From positions 1-64,000 of the forward strand of contig CBHWDO010000007.1 in NCBI GenBank assembly GCA_966112615.1: a DNA stretch of 64,000 nt, written 5' to 3'. Each line of letters opens with the position of its first letter. Position 1 is the first letter of the stretch. The notes under the pieces are model-generated. The model worked only from the letters and a program-made list of their open reading frames with translations, had not been told where the DNA came from and did no database searches. Shown in pieces: positions 41,901 to 49,377 of this stretch. This DNA is from Flavitalea sp966112615 (GTDB lineage Bacteria; Bacteroidota; Bacteroidia; Chitinophagales; Chitinophagaceae). The position numbers and the translations under genes were made by a program.

Positions 41901-43161
41901 TGATACCAATTTTGTAAACAAACTGGCCAGAAAAGGATTGATCACAGGTGATCCAAATTTCAACTATCAGAACATGTTCAATTATGAGCAGGTATTGAGG
42001 TTGAATGCGCAATTGATCCCAACAAGAGATTTTACTATTGATCTGAATTTTGAAAAATCCTTTGGTAAGGCATATAGCGAGTTGTATAAAGATACTTTAG
42101 GGTACAGCGGATCATTCCAAAGGCTAAATCCTTATAGCTCTGGTAGTTTCAGTGTAACCTGGATTGCCTTCCAGACTTTGTTTGGTAAAGTGGATCCAAA
42201 TGAGGTGACCGAAACCTTCAAGAGATTTGAAGATAACAGGTTTGTTTTGTCGAAGCGTCTTGCTGAGCAAAACCCTTACTGGCAGGCACTTCCTGATAAT
42301 GAGAAGTTCCTGGCTGATGGATATTATACCGGGTATGGAAGGTATGCACAGGATGTATTGATACCAGCATTCATTGCAGCATACAGCAAGAAAGATCCAA
42401 ATACGATTTCATTGCTGAAGCAGTCGAATCCAAATGTGAAATCGAATCCATTCTCAGGTTATTTGCCAAGACCCAACTGGAGGATAACTTATAATGGACT
42501 AACGAGGATTTCAGGCCTGGAGAAGATATTTACGAATGTGACTTTATCGCATGCTTATAATACTACTTTGAGCATGAACAGTTACAATACTTCGATATTG
42601 TTCCAGGATCCTTTCAGGGTGAATTATCCAGGTTTTATTGATACGCTGACGGGCAACTTTGTCCCATATTTCCTGGTTCCGAATATTACCATATCAGAAA
42701 GATTTGAACCATTGATCGATGTTGATATGCAGTTTACCAATCAGCTTACGGCAAGGTTTGAATATAAGAAGTCAAGGACATTGAGTTTGAGCCTTGTTGA
42801 TTTCCAGTTATCTGATGCCAGGTCCACGGAATTTGTGATCGGTGCCGGATTCAGGAAAAAAGGAGCATTCAGTTTTATCAGGTGGAAAGGAAAGCCATTG
42901 GATAATGATGCGGCTTTCAGGCTGGATCTCAGTTTCAGGGATGATGTAACTGCAAACAGCAGGCTGGATCAGTTGCAGGCACTTCCAACTGCAGGGCAAA
43001 AGGTATTGCTGATCAACCCAACAATTGATTATGTGATCAGTAACCGGGTTAACCTTAAATTCTATTTTGAGCAAAGAAGGGTGGAGCCGAAGATCTCGAC
43101 TGCGCCGCCAATTACGAATACAAGAGCAGGGGTGCAGGTAAGGTTGAGTTTGGTGCAATAG
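35995..43161 (+). CDS. sprA: SprA, outer-membrane translocon of the type IX secretion system
   Basis: This 2388-residue protein is SprA (Sov), the large beta-barrel that exports type IX substrates and supports gliding in related bacteria. It starts at TTG (35995); the next methionine would cut the signal peptide (residues 8-28, ending SYAFQQ). Segments such as YYIVEKIGSFYYRKPTYLTFDEF, LKLDYTGTDDEIIKRIEAGNVSF and FVDDFEGTRNAIDLRFPLVSW in pieces are characteristic. Length fits the family (about 2,300-2,500). It follows ruvA by 45 bases. A GTTCAGCC repeat block lies just past its stop codon. It is the strongest evidence for type IX secretion here. Confidence 0.96.
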   Translation: MTQNLNLTGKVIAFFSVLLLCCSMQSYAFQQPGNDSGADTLKFPLKDRRGDRFSDAARNPFDLRTPVNITDSIEYDFKTKQYYIVEKIGSFYYRKPTYLTFDEFLELQAKKSEAEYFRKRANILSSLNKKLVRPKLSVTENLFNRIFGNGKVEIRPQGEVSLMAGYQGQNIKNPALPERARRNGGFDFDMNANLSVIGNIGDKLKLPINYNTMSNFDFENQLKLDYTGTDDEIIKRIEAGNVSFSSKGTLIPGAQSLFGLKTQLQFGKLFVTGVLANQRAQRQTLGLQGGASSQLFEFKANDYEENRHFLMAQYFRQNYNNAMRSLPVVNSQVQVLRLEVWVTNRNGSTTETRDVVGLMDLAECPTFNQNIQCAPGNTRNLPFNDANDLYRRIINDPSFRNSSQVTTKLASLGLRPVQDFEKTFARKLNPSEYYFNPQVGFLSLNQPLQPDEVLAIAFQYSYNGKYYQVGEFSQDVPPDTTIVTGGTQKVLFLKLLKATSQRTQLPLWDLMMKNVYSLRSKDGSYLSSIQPQDFKLNVLYEEPSLGQKRYLPEGPKAGVPLITVLNLDRLNSRNDPLPDGVFDYIEGYTVLSQQARIIFPLLEPFGRGLDSAAFQGSSQDLKDKYVYYPLYDTIKEIAKTYANLDRYIIAGYAKGQSTSEISLGAFNVPQGSVTVTAGGQVLRENVDFTIDYNLGTVRIINNAILNSGVPVNVQYENNAGFGIQQRNFLGLRLDYIAKQTARQTMTFGGSIVRLGERPFFTKTIYNEDPIKNTMYGVDFSYTSQFPKLTRWLDKLPFYNTNEMSTIQAYGEAALLKPGHPPQIGRGSGGLIFVDDFEGTRNAIDLRFPLVSWGLASTPAGNGLFDEADNVNQHSYGYNRAKLAWYNIEPVLQDRRNTNNPVRAYEDFTDPRVRQVRVTEIYPNRTPDLGQAQLVTFDMAYYPEERGPYNFDNRSNSVAANGRLLNPRNRWGGIMRGLDQVDFETGNVEFIEFWMQDPFLTNPGSTGGQLYFNLGNISEDVLRDGKRFFENGISGANTVAQEDTSTVWGKVPANPIQVTQAFSNDPADRPLQDAGFDGLIGDAERLKFAQYLDGLRNQFGANSPIYLNALNDPSSDDFRNYRDAFYDETQTRILGRYKNINSPQGNSPVATGGQQFVSAFTLYPDQEEFNRDNTLNELEEYFQYKVELKPADLDEVGQNFITDVRTFTPSGSTQQEKWYLFRIPIAEFEKKVGNIPDFKSIRFIRMFLTGFEDSVVLRFAKLELVRNQWRKYNYELDTTGTYALIPANTPTAFNQLAVNIEENASRRPIPYKTPPNVIRQQQLSNNNVNLLLNEQSLSLQITDLKQNDARGVFKTMNLDLRQYGKLQMYTHIESAGFADNIGTNDVFAVIRFGNDLGNNYYEVKIPLQKTPWGASSDADIWPAGNELDLDLQRLIDLKVTRNNSVPVSQYFKQTGADGKEYAILGNPNLGEVRIFFLGIENRKLDNVSAEVWFNELRLSDINEKGGYAALGRVDIKLADLGTLYVSGSVRSTGFGTIEQRVNERSREDFTQFDVATNLELGKLLPQKAAVSIPFYASVSQTVTAPEYDPYDLDVKLKDKLAAASGSAKDSIRNDAVDKRTIKTVNFTNVKKVNTTGKKQQLWSIENFDVSYSYYKEEQTNPLIESNTITRHRAGLGYNFTGTPKYWEPVKPIFKSKSPWLDILKDFNINPVPSLLSFRADVNRQFGAFRPRNVGGPKNVLPETYDKYFTFDRIYNMRWGLTKSINLDFNANNRSWIDEDSGRLNDNQKKRMWDNFWKGGRTVAYEHTANLTYTLPTAKIPALDWTSLNVSYTAKYNFIAASLIAKSLGNTLSNSQAKNVTAEFDLTRLYSKSRWLRALEEESVASQQQQQPKVQDTTKGRRPKRDPNEPVQMNGVIRVFGKLLTSLKRVSLNYTESSGSSIYGYTDSTRLLGMNLRSNAPGWDYVFGKTPDTNFVNKLARKGLITGDPNFNYQNMFNYEQVLRLNAQLIPTRDFTIDLNFEKSFGKAYSELYKDTLGYSGSFQRLNPYSSGSFSVTWIAFQTLFGKVDPNEVTETFKRFEDNRFVLSKRLAEQNPYWQALPDNEKFLADGYYTGYGRYAQDVLIPAFIAAYSKKDPNTISLLKQSNPNVKSNPFSGYLPRPNWRITYNGLTRISGLEKIFTNVTLSHAYNTTLSMNSYNTSILFQDPFRVNYPGFIDTLTGNFVPYFLVPNITISERFEPLIDVDMQFTNQLTARFEYKKSRTLSLSLVDFQLSDARSTEFVIGAGFRKKGAFSFIRWKGKPLDNDAAFRLDLSFRDDVTANSRLDQLQALPTAGQKVLLINPTIDYVISNRVNLKFYFEQRRVEPKISTAPPITNTRAGVQVRLSLVQ

Positions 43162-43164
43162 AAG

Positions 43165-43315
43165 TACGGGCTGACGCGCGAAGCGCGGCTGAACGGACCA
43201 GGCTGAACAAACAGCTTGCTGTTTGTGCTGAATGGAATCCAGTCAGCCCAAATGCCTGCGGCAATGGTTCAGCCTGGTCCGTTCAGCCAAACCCTTTGGG
43301 TCGTTCAGCCTGGTG
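43165..43315. repeat. Large GTTCAGCC palindrome with four side hairpins
   Basis: A 22-base perfect inverted repeat (43187-43208 with 43267-43288) is flanked by further GGCTGAC/GTTCAGCC units (43169-43175, 43303-43310). Four small hairpins sit between units: CGCGC-GAA-GCGCG (43175-43187), ACAAACAG-CTTG-CTGTTTGT (43207-43226), TGCC-TGC-GGCA (43253-43263) and ACCC-TTT-GGGT (43291-43301). The centre (about 43228-43247) is itself imperfectly palindromic. The whole can fold as a stem with two four-way junctions. Confidence 0.85.
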
Positions 43316-43354
43316 GATAACTTTATGAATCCCTTGTCAGAATATGGCAGGGGA

Positions 43355-43386
43355 TTTGGCGTTATAATGGCTTATAATTAATTTTG
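43355..43386 (+). promoter_or_regulatory. Promoter of the small secreted protein at 43428
   Basis: TTTG at 43355-43358 and TAATTTTG at 43379-43386 are 20 bases apart and both match the consensus. The leader is about 37 bases. Confidence 0.75.
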
Positions 43387-43427
43387 GATCATCCAATTTT
43401 ATCCAGATCCTGTAAAAGCTAGAACCT

Positions 43428-43904
43428 ATGATCCTAAGATGGTGCCGTAATGTTTTTTTCTTCAGCATTCTGTTCATGGCAACGCAATCTTATGCGCAAA
43501 ATGAAGTGCTTCGCCCAACTTCATGTGAATCTCAATCATACCAACAAACTATAGACAGTTTAAAGCAGTTGTTCACCGGACAGGGATACCAGACCCTTCG
43601 TGAAGCTTCCATTCAAATGGAGAGTGAATATGAAATGCCAATTGTTGTTCCTATGAGTGAAGGTGGACTATACCAGTTTGTATTTATCGGAGATCCATCA
43701 TCTAGATTATACGAAGTCCGCATGTTTGATTACAGTGAGCGCCAGGTTTTCTACAAGAAAAATCAATGGGGTGATGTGGATGGTAATGTGATCTCTTATT
43801 CTTATGTTCCAAAGTTTACGGAGTATCATATGATCAAGCCGGTGCAGGTGAATAAGGGGAAAAAGAAATTGTGTGGGTATGTGATGTTGTTTAAGAAGAA
43901 GTGA
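43428..43904 (+). CDS. Small secreted protein of unknown function
   Basis: The 158-residue protein has a signal peptide (about 1-24, ending SYAQ). The mature part has ASIQMESEYEMPIVVPM, LYQFVFIGDPSS and FDYSERQVFYKKNQWGDVDG, and ends in a basic tail (CGYVMLFKKK). It resembles small Bacteroidota exported proteins of unknown function that I recall only generally. It lies just after sprA with its own promoter, so it may be unrelated to type IX secretion. Its stop leads into a GTGGAGA-like simple repeat. Confidence 0.7.
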   Translation: MILRWCRNVFFFSILFMATQSYAQNEVLRPTSCESQSYQQTIDSLKQLFTGQGYQTLREASIQMESEYEMPIVVPMSEGGLYQFVFIGDPSSRLYEVRMFDYSERQVFYKKNQWGDVDGNVISYSYVPKFTEYHMIKPVQVNKGKKKLCGYVMLFKKK

Positions 43905-43932
43905 AGTGGAGAAGAGACGAAGTGGAGAAGTG
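43905..43932. repeat. GTGGAGA-type simple repeat at a gene end
   Basis: Two GAAGTGGAGAAG units, separated by AGAC, fill the gap between the secreted protein gene and the convergent SDR gene. They resemble the GTGGAGA units right after fabD. Confidence 0.6.
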
Positions 43933-44706
43933 TTAGCTTCCCCGGTTGAAATAAAATGAATTTGCCTGTGCGGTTGATGTTACCACAAGGTCATTGATAC
44001 AAACATGATCGGGGAGGTTGGCGCTGAACCATGCGATCTCGGCTATATCTTCACCGTAAAGTGGTTTGAAACCCTCATATACTTTGGCTGCTGTTTCGGT
44101 ATCTCCTTTAAATCTTACAATTGAAAATTCTGTTTCTGCAGCACCCGGATGCAAGGCAGTTACTTTGATACCATGCCTTAACAGATCGATACGCATGGCT
44201 TTGGAAATTGCATCCACTGCATGTTTAGTGGCACAATAGATATTTCCTTTCTCATATACTTCCTTGCCGGCAGTAGAGCCAATGTTGATGATATGTCCTT
44301 TTTTCCTTTCTGTCATGAAGGGAAGCACTGCTTTTGAAACATAGATCAGTCCCGAAACATTTGTTCCCATCATGGTTTCCCAGTCATTAAGATCTGCTTC
44401 ATCAAAATAATCCCTACCTAAAGCCAGTCCTGCATTATTTACCAGCACATCCACATTTCTCCATTCAGCAGGCATGGAACCAATTGAAGAGAACACAGCG
44501 TCTTTATCCTGCACATCAAATGGAAGTAAGAGTACTTCAGTTCCATTTGAACTTTTGCAATGCTGTTCTATTTCCTGCAGTTTATCTGTTCTACGGGCAT
44601 TTAGTATCAGATCAAATCCACCTTCTGCAAATTTCAATGCAATGGCTTTTCCAAATCCTGAACTTGCCCCAGTAATGAAAGCGATTTTTTTATTAGTTGA
44701 TCTCAT
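43933..44706 (-). CDS. SDR-family NAD(P)-dependent oxidoreductase, YdfG-like
   Basis: The 257-residue short-chain dehydrogenase has the cofactor loop TGASSGFGKAIA (about 12-23), NNAGLALG, the catalytic Ser of NIGSTAGKE (about 140) and YCATKHAVDA with Tyr and Lys (about 155-164). The wording is close to YdfG (3-hydroxy acid / serine dehydrogenase). It is convergent with the small secreted protein gene and starts nine bases after the CHU_C gene. Substrate is inferred only. Confidence 0.9.
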   Translation of the reverse strand: MRSTNKKIAFITGASSGFGKAIALKFAEGGFDLILNARRTDKLQEIEQHCKSSNGTEVLLLPFDVQDKDAVFSSIGSMPAEWRNVDVLVNNAGLALGRDYFDEADLNDWETMMGTNVSGLIYVSKAVLPFMTERKKGHIINIGSTAGKEVYEKGNIYCATKHAVDAISKAMRIDLLRHGIKVTALHPGAAETEFSIVRFKGDTETAAKVYEGFKPLYGEDIAEIAWFSANLPDHVCINDLVVTSTAQANSFYFNRGS

Positions 44707-44715
44707 GCTGTAAAG

Positions 44716-47334
44716 CTATCTAATCAAAACAGAAGTTCCCTTTTTCGTTATTGTTTTACCGGTATAATCTTTTCCACTCACCATCCAGACATATGTTCCG
44801 GTATCCTGCATCTTTCCGTTAAACATTCCATTCCATCCCTGGTTAAGTGTTTTTGTCTGGTACATCAATTGTCCCCAACGGTTATAGATCCTGAAATAAT
44901 TCAGGGTTGCAATTCCTGGTGATACTGGCTTTAGGATCTTATTCTTTCCTTCAGGTGTAAATGCATTGGGAACAAAAATATCCGGCGCAGTTTTGAATAC
45001 CATTACACTCATGGTATCCATACCAAAACATCCTTCTTCAGTATATGCTTTCAATACAAAAGTTGTATTGTTATCTAGGATGGCAACTGGACTTTGCGCA
45101 TCGCGCCTGTCGAGCAGGTTTGGAGGACTCCATTCAAACAGTTCAGCACCCGAACCCTGCAATTGCAATGGTTGTCCAATTACAACTACTGTATCATTTC
45201 CTGCAAAAGCATTGATCTTTTCTCTAACTGTAACCAGCACCTGATCTGTCGATGGTTTTGGACATCCCAGGGTATCAAATACTGTAAGAGTATAAAGTTG
45301 CGACTGAGCTGGAAATGCAAAAGGATCCAGCACACGACTGTTTGATAATGTGTTTGACGGGGACCATGAAAATGATGAACCCACGATACTTCCATTCAAT
45401 CTTGCTGTATCCTGGAAACACACAACAGTATCTGCGCCGGCATTGACGCCCGGATACGGTACTGTTCTGATGGTGAGGTTATCTGTTGCTACACATTTAC
45501 CAATTCTTGCAATTACAGAATAGGTTGTTGTGTTGGAAGGATTGACAATTGGATACTTGATATTGACATTATCAATTGTTGCATTCGGGCTCCACGTAAA
45601 TTGTAATCCATCGGATTGAGGATTCAGCCTGATCGGGTCCGTTGCACAGATAGTAGTATCTGCCCCTGCATTGAGCGTTACGAAATCAACTACCCTAACA
45701 TTGATCGAATCCGTATTAATACAACCATTTTCATTCAATGTGACCTTGTACTTAGTAGTCACCTTGGGCCATACCAATGGATTGGAAATATTGGTTGCAC
45801 TGATATTATAAGCAGGCGACCATGAAAATATTCCATTTCCGGTCGAAGATAATTGCAGGGTATCAACACTACAGATCAACGTGTCACGGAATGGAACACT
45901 CATCAAGGGCTTGTCACGTACTTCAAGGTCCCTGTAAACGGTGTCAATACATCCTTTGTCGGAAGTAACGATCAGTGATGCACGCTTAATTCCTAAACTG
46001 TTATACAACCAGGTAGTATTCTTCGTTTCAGCAATATCATCTTCAGTAGTTTCATCCCCAAAAGTCCAGAACCAGGAATTGATGCTTCCGAACCTTGTTT
46101 TACTTGTATCAGTAAATTGAAAAGGAGTGAATTTGCAGGAACCTAGTCCAATAAAGCCTGGGAAGAAACCAGGATATACCCTGGCTCTTGTGGTGGTGGA
46201 ATCAATACATTGTCCTGCCAGTACCACTTTAAGTTTCACATTGTAAGTTCCTGTATCCTTATACTGGTGTTGAATATATCCCTGTGTGGCATTAGTGGTT
46301 GTATCAACTGAACCGTCTCCAAAATTCCAGGTATACTGGGCACCAGGAGGATTCAATGTTTCATTTTGAAATGTTACCAGGAAGTCATCACAAAAAGCGT
46401 AATCGGGCTTCAGGTTTGCACTCAAAGGAATACAATCTGATACGGCAATATGAATGTCTTTACGATGAACATTGATGAGTTTTCCTCTTCTGTATTCATA
46501 AGTACAGGCTGTGATCACATACTGGCCAAGAGATGTAGGTGCAACACCTGTAACCATACCTGTTTTTGGATCGATCTTCACGCTTGGGCCTAAAGGACTA
46601 TTTCCAAAATATCCCGGATTATAGGCAAGTGATGAATAAGGTGGGTTGGATGATGTGGAAGGATTTGGATTGTTCTGCGAAGCTCCAACAAAACCATTAC
46701 ACAAAGAATACACTAGTGAATCGGTGCCATCAGGATCAATAGCTGCAAAGCTGAATTTAAAGGAACTACCACGGCATATAGCTGCAGCATCATTGGTCAT
46801 ATAACGAGGGCCGCTATTGGTATATGCGTCCGGAAGTACGGCTGTACCTGGAATCTCACACATATAGGTAGCACCATAGCTATTGCTTGGTGGTTGTAAG
46901 TTCTTAATATCAATGATGCGGCAACATCTTTGGAATGAAATGATATATCCATCAGTTGAATTGGTCAATGAGATCTGAGCTGAATAGGTTCTAACCCTGT
47001 AACACACATCTAAGGGAGGATTGCCAATGCAAGGGTTTGATCTTGGATCGAAGCGAATGAATTCTTCACTGACACGGTTGGCAGTATGAACAACTACAAA
47101 GGCATTGGAACTCCTGTCAAAAACCGATAACGGAACAGATTCATCGAGTTGTCCTGGTGCATTAGCACTACAGTCGATGTATAATTTCAGTGAAACGATG
47201 TAAAGAGATTTTCCTGCGTTCTGGGGATCCGGTCCTACATATTCATAGAACATTTCCCCTCCTTTGATATGCGCCGCAAACAACGGCAGGTAAAAAGAGG
47301 TTATCAGCAGGAGGGTGGTAAGGATCTTCTTCAT
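44716..47334 (-). CDS. Secreted PKD-repeat protein with CHU_C (type B) sorting domain
   Basis: The 872-residue protein has a signal peptide (about 1-20), an N-terminal domain rich in cysteines (about 20-300), PKD-like domains (YTWNFGDGS near 335, SWFWTFGDE near 420) and several repeated beta-sandwich units (NAGADTTIC, NAGADTVVC, FAGNDTVVV). It ends in a gliding-motility-associated C-terminal domain (PNAFTPEGKN, YFRIYNRWGQLMYQT and QGWNGMFNGKMQDTGTYVW, read in pieces). That domain directs export by the type IX system whose translocon SprA is encoded upstream. Its surface role is unknown (adhesin or filament). Confidence 0.93.
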   Translation of the reverse strand: MKKILTTLLLITSFYLPLFAAHIKGGEMFYEYVGPDPQNAGKSLYIVSLKLYIDCSANAPGQLDESVPLSVFDRSSNAFVVVHTANRVSEEFIRFDPRSNPCIGNPPLDVCYRVRTYSAQISLTNSTDGYIISFQRCCRIIDIKNLQPPSNSYGATYMCEIPGTAVLPDAYTNSGPRYMTNDAAAICRGSSFKFSFAAIDPDGTDSLVYSLCNGFVGASQNNPNPSTSSNPPYSSLAYNPGYFGNSPLGPSVKIDPKTGMVTGVAPTSLGQYVITACTYEYRRGKLINVHRKDIHIAVSDCIPLSANLKPDYAFCDDFLVTFQNETLNPPGAQYTWNFGDGSVDTTTNATQGYIQHQYKDTGTYNVKLKVVLAGQCIDSTTTRARVYPGFFPGFIGLGSCKFTPFQFTDTSKTRFGSINSWFWTFGDETTEDDIAETKNTTWLYNSLGIKRASLIVTSDKGCIDTVYRDLEVRDKPLMSVPFRDTLICSVDTLQLSSTGNGIFSWSPAYNISATNISNPLVWPKVTTKYKVTLNENGCINTDSINVRVVDFVTLNAGADTTICATDPIRLNPQSDGLQFTWSPNATIDNVNIKYPIVNPSNTTTYSVIARIGKCVATDNLTIRTVPYPGVNAGADTVVCFQDTARLNGSIVGSSFSWSPSNTLSNSRVLDPFAFPAQSQLYTLTVFDTLGCPKPSTDQVLVTVREKINAFAGNDTVVVIGQPLQLQGSGAELFEWSPPNLLDRRDAQSPVAILDNNTTFVLKAYTEEGCFGMDTMSVMVFKTAPDIFVPNAFTPEGKNKILKPVSPGIATLNYFRIYNRWGQLMYQTKTLNQGWNGMFNGKMQDTGTYVWMVSGKDYTGKTITKKGTSVLIR

Positions 47335-47359
47335 CTATTTCACAATAAGGTTATGGCTG

Positions 47360-48151
47360 TCATTCACTAAGAAATTTTTCTAAAACCTCATTGCATTCCT
47401 GAGGTTCTTCGAGCATTCCCATATGACCGGAGTTGTTGCAAATATGAATATAAGAAAAAGCAGCAATATGCGATTGTTCCAGGCTTTTCTGTAAAGGCAC
47501 TGCAGTGTCTTCTTTTCCTGCAATGATCAGGAAGGGTTTATTGTTGTTTTTTATAATATGTGTTCTGTCGGGGCGACTGATCATAGCTTCGTAATACTGT
47601 ACGAGGGCTTCTCCCGAAAAGTTGGCATATCGATCCAGTATTTGCTGAACCAGTTCCGGCTTTTCCTTCCTGGTCTTTTCGCTGAAAAGATTTGGCGTTG
47701 CCTGTTGAAGGAACTTTGTTGCACCATTCTTTTGAATGAATTCAATTCCTTTTCTCCTGGTAGCAATCTTTTCTTCATCATCCGCATAGGCCGAAGAATG
47801 GAAAAGGCAATAGGTTGAAACCATATCGGGCCATTTTTCCATGAAAGCCAGCGTAATATAGCCACCCATACTATGACCTATCAAAACCAGTTTCTCTATT
47901 TTTTCATGATCGCATAATTCCTTCAGCACTGTAGCATAAGATTCCATCGAATCTTCACTGATCATAGGTGAGTTTCCACTTCCTGGCAGGTCGGGTACCA
48001 GCAATAGATAATTTTTTGAAAGAAACGATACCTGGTTCTCCCATATCAAACTATCTTCTCCAAAACCATGGATCAGCATGACTGGTTTTCCTGCTCCATA
48101 TTTTGAATAGCTGACAGGTCCTTTACTGCTATTAAACTTGATCTGGTTCAT
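47360..48151 (-). CDS. Alpha/beta hydrolase
   Basis: The 263-residue protein is an alpha/beta-hydrolase-fold enzyme. The nucleophile Ser is in GHSMGGYITLAF (about 91-102), the oxyanion/His-Gly motif in LIHGFGEDS near residue 28, the acid is probably Asp in AGKEDTAVP (about 211-219), and the catalytic His is in NNSGHMGMLEEP (about 241). The substrate is not evident; close relatives act on esters. The next gene starts two bases upstream of it, in the same direction. Confidence 0.9.
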   Translation of the reverse strand: MNQIKFNSSKGPVSYSKYGAGKPVMLIHGFGEDSLIWENQVSFLSKNYLLLVPDLPGSGNSPMISEDSMESYATVLKELCDHEKIEKLVLIGHSMGGYITLAFMEKWPDMVSTYCLFHSSAYADDEEKIATRRKGIEFIQKNGATKFLQQATPNLFSEKTRKEKPELVQQILDRYANFSGEALVQYYEAMISRPDRTHIIKNNNKPFLIIAGKEDTAVPLQKSLEQSHIAAFSYIHICNNSGHMGMLEEPQECNEVLEKFLSE

Positions 48152-48152
48152 A

Positions 48153-49307
48153 TTATTTGTTTTTTCTGAAGTTGATCATGCTTCTCATGAAGGCCAGGAT
48201 CACAAGTGGAACAATGGCAGTATTCATATCCTGAGGTAATAATGCCCATGCAAAAAACAGGATGAAATACCAGGCCGACATAACCATAAAATACCTGCTG
48301 AGCCAATATCTCTTCTTTCCCAATAATAATGCTACCGGCAGGTGAAAGGGAATTGCCCAAAGAAGATTGTAGTTATCTGCACAAACGGTATGTTCTGTAC
48401 CAAACCACATGAACAGTAATAGAATTCCTAAAGCGCCCAGTAAGAAAAAATATATTTTATCAAAGATGCTTAATACTACTGCTGCCCACTTTCTTTTCGA
48501 TAATTGCAAGCCACCAATTACCAGTAACAAAATGGATGTAACTACAACGGGCCTGGTTAAAATGTTTTCTTCTGCAGGAGGTTTATCTATGGAAAGAATG
48601 GTTTGTTTGTTTTTGACAAGTGGTTTCGTTCCAACAACAGCACTATCGAATCCTTTCATTAAATAATCAGGTAAGAACATGGCTTGCTTGCTGGTTACTT
48701 CCTTATCGATCCTGCTTCCCAGTAAGATATCGATGCCTAACCTGCTCCAGTACATTTGCCCGTTCTTCAGGTATACATGCAGTAATTCTCGAAAGGTGGG
48801 TGGATCATTCCCAACAATATTATTGAACCTGACCTGTCCATTACTATTGGCCTGGACAATCTCACCTAAACGTGTCGAGCAATTGTCGAACAGGAAATCG
48901 TATTTGTAATATTTATTTTCTTCCCGGAGATTAACCTGCAGCGCCTGGTAGAGTTGTTGTTTTTGGGTGCAGTCAAGGTTTAATTCCTGTTCAATAATGC
49001 TTCTTTGTTCATAAGCGTAATCATCCCGAAAGCCGTTGTAATCCTGGACGGAAACAAAATATAATAATTTACCTCTTACAAATTTTGCATAGAAGTTTGG
49101 GTCATTAAAGTCAAAGGTTCCGTAATTGAAAATGATATCATACCCATTCAGTTTATCAGTCACGCGGATTGCGCTATGGCCGAAGGTCGAATACAATTCC
49201 TCACCGGGACTGCAGGTTAATAAGCTGACCCGAAGCTGGCAACTGTCCTGTGTTCTGGCATTAAAAGAAATAAAGAGCAGCAATAAAAAAATAAAGATCC
49301 TCTGCAT
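48153..49307 (-). CDS. DUF4105 membrane protein
   Basis: The 384-residue protein has a signal peptide (about 1-18) and an N-terminal DUF4105 region (FGHSAIRVTD, NYGTFDFNDPNFYAKFVRG, FLFDNCSTRLG) with cysteine and histidine candidates for a papain-like or hydrolase site. C-terminal helices (about 255-375) form four membrane spans. DUF4105 has been linked to envelope processing in related bacteria, but its function is unproven. It shares a transcript with the hydrolase downstream. Confidence 0.85.
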   Translation of the reverse strand: MQRIFIFLLLLFISFNARTQDSCQLRVSLLTCSPGEELYSTFGHSAIRVTDKLNGYDIIFNYGTFDFNDPNFYAKFVRGKLLYFVSVQDYNGFRDDYAYEQRSIIEQELNLDCTQKQQLYQALQVNLREENKYYKYDFLFDNCSTRLGEIVQANSNGQVRFNNIVGNDPPTFRELLHVYLKNGQMYWSRLGIDILLGSRIDKEVTSKQAMFLPDYLMKGFDSAVVGTKPLVKNKQTILSIDKPPAEENILTRPVVVTSILLLVIGGLQLSKRKWAAVVLSIFDKIYFFLLGALGILLLFMWFGTEHTVCADNYNLLWAIPFHLPVALLLGKKRYWLSRYFMVMSAWYFILFFAWALLPQDMNTAIVPLVILAFMRSMINFRKNK

Positions 49308-49342
49308 TCAGTAAATGTAATTATAATGGGCTTCTAAGTAAC

Positions 49343-49370
49343 ATAAAAAACCCCGGATGAACCGGGGTTG
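49343..49370 (-). terminator. Intrinsic terminator of guaB
   Basis: A perfect eight-base stem (aaccccgg with ccggggtt) and a five-base loop are flanked by an A-run that reads as a U-tract on the minus strand. It lies nine bases past the guaB stop. Confidence 0.9.
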
Positions 49371-49377
49371 TGTAAGT

